A stretch of DNA of 64,000 nt. It comes from Molossus alvarezi. Its lineage: Eukaryota; Chordata; Mammalia; Chiroptera; Molossidae. The stretch is from assembly GCA_037176705.1 (NCBI GenBank), contig CM073898.1, positions 27,574,488 through 27,638,487 of the forward strand. The letters run 5' to 3'. The notes under the pieces were generated by a model, which saw only the letters and a list, made by a program, of their open reading frames with translations, did no database searches and was not told the DNA's origin. Of this stretch, positions 58,564 to 64,000 are shown piece after piece. The position numbers were made by a program, and so were the translations under genes. How positions within the stretch are numbered: the first letter of the stretch is position 1; every line of letters starts with the position of its first letter.

Positions 58564-58786
58564 CAGCTGTTCTCAACCTGTTGGTCACAACCCCTTTGGG
58601 GGTCAAACAACCCTTTCACAGGGGTCACCTAAGACCATCGAAAAACACATATTTCCAATGGCGATTCATAACAGTAGCAAAATTACAGTTATGAAGTAGC
58701 AACAAAAACAATTTTATGCTGGGGGTCACCACAACATGAGGAACCGTATTAAAGGTTCGTGGCATTAGGAAGGGTGAGAACCACTG
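58564..58786 (+). mobile_element. SPIN-like non-autonomous hAT element, complete
   Basis: A 223-bp element with inverted termini (cagctgttctcaacc and gggtgagaaccactg) and perfect 8-bp target copies. It has no coding sequence and would need a transposase in trans. Its right 123 bp match the 3' end of the decayed autonomous element at 1-1925. The left half contains a short repeat of cccctttgggggtc and ccctttcacaggggtc, which can form hairpins. Confidence 0.93.
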
Positions 58787-58794
58787 CTCTAGAC
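58787..58794. repeat. 8-bp target duplication of hAT element (right)
   Basis: ctctagac, partner of 58556-58563. Confidence 0.9.
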
Positions 58795-59984
58795 TGTGCA
58801 TCCCTAACCTGAGATCTTCTGACCTGGGATTTTATGTCTGGGTTTCCAGGAGTCTTTAAAACCACTGTAATGTGTGAAGAAAGAAAAGACGAAGAAAAAG
58901 AAAAAGAAAAAAAAAAACCTGTGTGCATGTGCTTTTGACTGGAGAGGGACTCCATGGAATTAATGAGAATCTCAAAGAAGTCTAAGAACCAAAGTTAATA
59001 GGAGGAAATGGGCAATGTGTCTGCTTCATTGGCTAGACCAAGAAATATAGATTAGTAGACAAGATGCTTCAATATTATTTTAATTTCAACTTTCTGTTTT
59101 TGCTTTCATTTCCCATATAAGGTTTTAGAAAGATACATCTTAATATAAATTATTGCATCAGCTAAAAATCAGTTTTATGGATTTGAAATATCCTTTTGTT
59201 TGTTTTCTCAAGGCTTGAATTCCCTTGAATAAGTTATTGATCAAATTTGAAGACGTATTGGACTGGAGCACTGGACCCAGAACCAACGACAATAACAAAA
59301 TAAATCTCTGATATCTTTGAGATATTTTCTGACCACCAACCATAACCCACAACCACACAGCCTCTCACAACTAAAACTGTAACCTGGCATTTTAATATGC
59401 CAATATTGAATATCAAAAATGCTCACATATTCTGGTACTATTTTTTTTATATATTTATTACTTTTTCCTCACCAGGGAATCAGCAATGTACAATTTAGTG
59501 ACTATTAAAAAAACTTTTTCATTTGAAAAAAGAGAGGTTCTAAGGATATAATAAAGAATAATATAGGTTTAGAGGGAACAAGGTAATAATTGCTCCTTTC
59601 TATCCAGATCAGTGGATTTCATTTTAGAGAGTATGTAGTAGAATATAATAATGTATTTGGTCAGCTTTGTCCCCAAAGAGTTATTGATGTGATTTTTTTA
59701 AGATTACATTTTTCTATTATTGTGTTCATATAAAGGAGAACTCTCTTCAAAGGAAATATGCTAGAAAGAAATCCATTATGATACTGTAATAAATGTCTTC
59801 CACTAAATGCAGGATAGAGAATTAAGACTATAACTTCAATTCTGTTATGAATGCTGGAAAAGACTTTGTATCTCTAGTTCCCATCATAAGAAGCTGCATT
59901 TTAGCACTATTATACCCTATAAGGGCACTCCTTCAATAGCCCTTTCCACATCCCTCAATTTTCTTTTAAACTCTCTCAAAACCA
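58795..59984. other. No gene recognised
   Basis: AT-rich unique sequence with a gaaaaa-type purine run at 58878-58917. Confidence 0.5.
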
Positions 59985-60770
59985 TCACTCATGCCTTCTT
60001 GTGGGTCAAAGCCAATGGTCTCTGATTGATCTTCATCATCCTTGAGCTTCTTATACCATTTGGCATCATCACTCCCTTCTCCAAATACTCTATCTCCTTG
60101 GTCACTGTCTAACTACTAAGATTATCCTCCTTTGATCTCCTCAAATCTCTCTGCTCATTCTCCCTCATCTCCATTACTGATTACTCAGTGCCTCAGCCCT
60201 TCTCTTAAATGTTGTGTTCACCATGGTTCTATTCTTGATAATTTTCTTATTGAGAAATCTCATCCACTACTCCCATGTGGCAACATATACATCCATATCT
60301 TCATGCCAGGCCATTCTGTTGAATATCTAGATCTAGTGCACCTAAATACCAACCAGGCATCCCTACACAGGTAGTGCAGACCTGCCTGCCCTGAAGGGAA
60401 TTCATTAACCTCCTTAACCTTCCCGCGAGCCAAACTAGTTACTCCTTCTATAATCTCTCCTTAGCTTAATATTTTCACCATCCACCAAGGCATTTAAGTC
60501 AGAGGTGATTAACTCTCTCTGAGACCTTCACACAAATCTTTGAGATCCATCCTCAGGGTGAAGTACAAAGCCTTAGCATGATACATGAGATCCTTTACAA
60601 CCTGGCTCCAATTTACTTCTATTCATCTCCTGCCAATTTCTACTGTGTCTTCTATAATCCAGCCCAATAGTTTCTTATCAGTCTCTAAACACATCTTGCT
60701 GTACTTTGGTCTCAGGTCTACTCCTTAGTTCAGTTCAAAACAACTCTCTTTGGAACTTCCATTTCAATAT
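59985..60770 (+). repeat. L2 LINE, 3' half
   Basis: Long diverged L2 match: ctcatccactactcccatg (60262 on), then cctcagggtgaagtacaaag, tgagatcctttacaacctgg and ctccaatttacttctattc near the 3' end. No open frame remains. Confidence 0.6.
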
Positions 60771-60798
60771 TTTTTCCTTTAGAGTCCTTTCAGCATGA

Positions 60799-60837
<39 letters not shown>

Positions 60838-60853
60838 CACACACTCACACACA
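60799..60853. repeat. (CA)n microsatellite
   Basis: About 20 ca units with a ct interruption near 60834. Confidence 0.95.
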
Positions 60854-61687
60854 ATGTTTCATGACTTTTCCCCATCTTTGCTTTTTATTTTTTTAAATGA
60901 ACTTTCAATTACATAACACATAAAAGTGCTTGTCATTAACTTTCTGAAAATCTTATTTTATTCTTAGAATGTTTTTTTATATATTTTTAAAACTAGTATG
61001 GTGTCTCTCAATTTTTTTCTCCCTTCTCCTCATCAACTCACACTCTTAAATATTAATGAGTAAAATACTCTTACTCCCTATCTGTCCTAGCTTTTATTGT
61101 GAATTGTCTTATAACCATGTTTTTCTGTAGAAAAGGAGAGGTGTTGGCATACTTATTTTATTTTATTACTTTGTGTAGCAAATGATTTTTATTTATGAAA
61201 AACAAACTATAAATATTGCCCCATGATCTCCACTGTTTTGTATGTTATAACATTATGGAAAAGTAAAATAATGGATTACATTTGTTGAATCCTTTTGGAA
61301 ATTAAGAAATGAAGCCATATCTCTGATTTGCCCTTTGAGGCTAACATGTAACCCTTGTGTTTTTATTTTTGTTTTGTTTTTAGTTTATTTGTTTGCTGTT
61401 TAAAGCTAACTCATAATTTTTAACAGAATTTTAAAACAGATTGGCAGGCAACAAAAAGTTATACTGAGAAATGCTCACAGGATTTGAGTGCAATCCAGGG
61501 ATGGTGATTGAAGAAAGATGTTTGGGAAAACTGAAAATCAGGAGACAGGCTGATTGAGTTTAGATACCGAGATGAAGAACAGAGAAAGAACTTAAGGCAA
61601 TCTGGGCAGACCAGAGTGGAAACTCCGGTAAGTAAAACTATCCAGGCATAGAGAAAGCAGAAGTTTTACATATATAAGAGAGAGTAT

Positions 61688-61722
<35 letters not shown>

Positions 61723-62340
61723 ATATATATATATATAATCATGCTGAGTAAAATCCAAAGGAGAGGAAATTATATGAAATGGAAGTTCCAAGAAGAGTCG
61801 TTTTCAACTTAACCTGAGGAGCAGACCTGAGATCAGAGTACAGAATTGAAAAGCAGAGGATCATGACTGCCTCATCGTGTGAAAGCCCCAGGACTGTTTC
61901 TATCTGGCTCATGCTGGATCTAGTAATGAGGCCATCTGCTCATAATGCTTGCTCTGTGTGTGGCTTATGCCCAGAAATCTCCACGCCTTCCAGCAAAATC
62001 ATTTCACACTGTACTTGACAGACAGAGCATGTGTTTATGCTAAAAACACTGCAGGAAAAGGGTATTGGGAGGAATCAGACAAGACTTGACCTTGGAAGAA
62101 GACAACTGTGAGTTCTAAGGAGGTAGTACGAGAAAGGTAGGGGCAGTATATGCTGAGTACACTTCTGGAAGCAACTCCTTAGACCCATATCACACTCTGG
62201 TAGGCAAGAACATCTGTTTGGAGTTGCTTTGGGGGAAGACAAAGCATGGTGGCTTTACTCTTTGCTTTTGAACTAATTTTATTTTCTACAGATTTAGTTA
62301 AAAGGAGGAAAGCCAAAAATAACTTTAACAGTCTTAGTGG
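60854..62340. other. No gene recognised; (TA)n at 61685-61738
   Basis: Unique AT-rich DNA with an interrupted ta microsatellite of ~54 bp. No gene seen. Confidence 0.5.
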
Positions 62341-62344
62341 GAAA

Positions 62345-62500
62345 CCCATGGACAACTGGATAAAGCCCAAATTACTTATCATGATTTTTTACAACCTGAT
62401 CCCAACTTGCTTTGCCATCAACTCAATCTCATGCCATTTACTATCACACACAAATTTTTGACAGTTCACAAATGTGGCATACCTTTTAATGCCTCCACAT
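62345..62500 (+). repeat. L2 fragment
   Basis: atgattttttacaacctgat, then cccaacttgctttgccat, and gcataccttttaatgcctcc, in L2 order. Confidence 0.5.
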
Positions 62501-63043
62501 CATAAAAGTGTAGTTTGAGCTGTCTAAAATATAATTTTCACCTTTTTCCAAAAGGATCGAGGAAAAGTGAATTTTCCCAAGATCAGACAAATTTTGAGTG
62601 TATGACATGATGAGAAGACATTAGAGATGAGGAAAGAATCAAAAGGAATGGTCATAAAGTTTGAATGGAGATCCTCAGGCAAGAGATCACATGCCATGGT
62701 TCCCCACAGTATTTTCTGTATTTAGAGAACTGAACTGGTGTGGTGACATCCACCTATATGAAGGGTTATCTTCAGAAATATACCAATGGAATTTGTCTTT
62801 TGTCATAGTTAGTCTGAGGATCTTACGAAGGACACCCTGTTTTAATTGACAAGGAACCTCAGCAGAAAGTTTGTTCCGATCTTTAGTATCAGGAATAATT
62901 TTTCTTCACCTGGAAAGCTGAATTTAATTTGCTCAATAGAAACTGGGCCCTCGTGAGTAGCCATAGGTAGATCTCTGCATTAGCAACTGGAAAGGTTAGA
63001 AGAAAATTTGGGGTCTATCCTTTGTGAGTGAATAGAACTCTAT
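62501..63043. other. No gene recognised
   Basis: Unique sequence. Confidence 0.5.
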
Positions 63044-63269
63044 GGCAAGAATCAGCACATTTTTTATAGAAAGCCAGGTAGTAACTATTTTCATCTCTGT
63101 GGGCTACATTGACCCTATCACAACTAGTCAACTCTGCCACTGTAGTCTGAAGGCAGCTATAGACAATGCACAAACAAATGGGTATGACCGTGTTCCAATA
63201 AAAACTTTATTTACAAAAACAGGCAGTATGCTGGATTCAGCCCCCTGGCTGTAGTTTGCTGACCTTGCT
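63044..63269 (+). mobile_element. Old non-autonomous hAT-type (MER-like) element
   Basis: Text matches a common mammalian repeat: aatcagcacattttttatag, ctagtcaactctgccactgt, cagctatagacaatgcac, gtgttccaataaaaactttatt, ending gtagtttgctgaccttg. The ends are inverted relative to each other (cagcacattt against agtttgctga). Exact family name not certain. Confidence 0.65.
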
Positions 63270-63596
63270 CAATGGCAGGCTTTTCTAACAAAGTCTCAGT
63301 CATGATTCTGTTTAATTCCTTTAACTTACTTCTCTTGTTCTTTCTTACTCCTGTATTTATATTATATGGGTGTGGCTTATGTAATTGTGCCACTTTTCTA
63401 AAGTAATAGATACTCAAGTGAAAGTGTTAAAAGTAACTGGTATAGGCTTGCTTTGTGGTTATATTAAAGTAAGAAATGACATGTGCCAAAGGTCATAAAG
63501 CAATGAAACATGTCAGATAGAATGGATTATATTTTAAAAACCTAAAAATTAGAAAGTATTATTTTTCTCTATTTTTTCTCTGGGTACACTTCTCAG

Positions 63597-63655
63597 GAAA
63601 AAGGTGGAGAGGACCCAAGCGCAGAAGAGGTCAACAGAAGAAAGGTCATGACTAG
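63597..63655 (+). other. Exon-like segment with strong splice-site sequences
   Basis: A pyrimidine-rich tract ending acacttctcag precedes 59 nt open in one frame (EKGGEDPSAEEVNRRKVMT plus two bases), followed by ggtaagaaa, a near-consensus donor. It could be a real small exon or a chance pseudo-exon; no neighbouring exon is recognisable. Confidence 0.2.
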
Positions 63656-63889
63656 GTAAGAAAGTAGGAAAAGCATGGGAGGTTGACATAGACCATTTTT
63701 CTTCCGATTATTTCCAAGGTAGTGATATTTATTGCTTTCTGGCTTTTACTAGTGTGTTTTTATATTTCATGAAATCCATCTATAATAGTACTGCGCTCTA
63801 TGTTTATTCCCACTGGGTTATTGCTCACTAATCTTTGGTTTAAACTCCTAAAAATTAATCCACTCAGTACATACTAAATATTGATAAAT

Positions 63890-64000
63890 ATTAATATTAC
63901 TATATACCAGGTGCTCTTCCAGGAACCGTGTATATAACAGTGAAGAAGAGAGACGACGTCCCTACCCTTATGGCATTTGTTTCCCAGTGGAGAGGAACAA
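63890..64000 (-). repeat. L2 fragment at window edge
   Basis: Reverse L2: accaggtgctcttccaggaa, aacagtgaagaagagag, cctacccttatggcattt. Confidence 0.5.

Noticed and set aside
1..64000. Bacterial operon, phage, toxin-antitoxin or defence island
   Set aside because: Composition, SINE/LINE content and gene-poor layout are those of a mammalian chromosome; nothing prokaryotic was seen.

Overview
The window is nuclear DNA from a bat, most likely a vesper bat (Vespertilionidae) or close relative. Three observations support this. At least eleven tRNA-derived SINEs carry the Ves layout: a tRNA-like head reading tggctcagnggttagagc, a CT-rich body, and in most copies a tcctcaggtgaggat end. There are hAT elements whose ends match the SPIN family, which is known from Myotis and a scattered set of other tetrapods. 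There is also a young, intact L1, which argues against fruit bats, where L1 is thought to be extinct. The species itself cannot be fixed from sequence alone. I see no complete host protein-coding gene, so the window looks intergenic or intronic.

Layout. 1-1925 is the 3' part of a decayed autonomous SPIN-like hAT transposon; a 223-bp deletion relative with a perfect 8-bp target duplication lies at 58564-58786. 1926-20044 is unique sequence strewn with L1 3' ends, Ves SINEs, MIR, L2, a probable old LTR and microsatellites. 20045-25926 holds a full-length L1 on the minus strand with both reading frames open and a 13-bp target duplication. 27787-33982 holds a second full-length but decayed L1 on the plus strand, carrying an internal 96-bp tandem duplication and a nested Ves SINE. 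The two L1s lie head to head, about 1.9 kb apart. The second L1 sits inside the relic of a minus-strand KRAB zinc-finger gene: the KRAB A exon is at 34198-34413 and decayed zinc fingers are at about 27560-27700. 38160-42130 is a nest of old L1s, into one of which a HAL1-type element (ORF1 remnant plus 3' UTR, no ORF2) has jumped. 44649-45455 contains a long inverted duplication of an old L1 3' end. 49431-51256 is an L1 inserted by twin priming (5' inversion). The rest of the right half is AT-rich unique DNA with an old MaLR LTR, another LTR-like repeat, L2 and MIR fragments, an older hAT element at 63044-63269, and one exon-like patch near 63600.

The working parts are the mobile elements. The intact L1 could supply endonuclease and reverse transcriptase in trans to Ves SINEs, whose A-rich tails and long target duplications are the product expected of L1. 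The SPIN-like transposase would once have moved its short relative. No bacterial-style operon, CRISPR array or defence system is present. The points most worth checking are the intact L1, the autonomous/non-autonomous hAT pair, the KRAB relic, the inverted duplication, and a tRNA-head-only SINE at 10247. All calls come from reading by eye; repeat family names are from memory, not from a database search.
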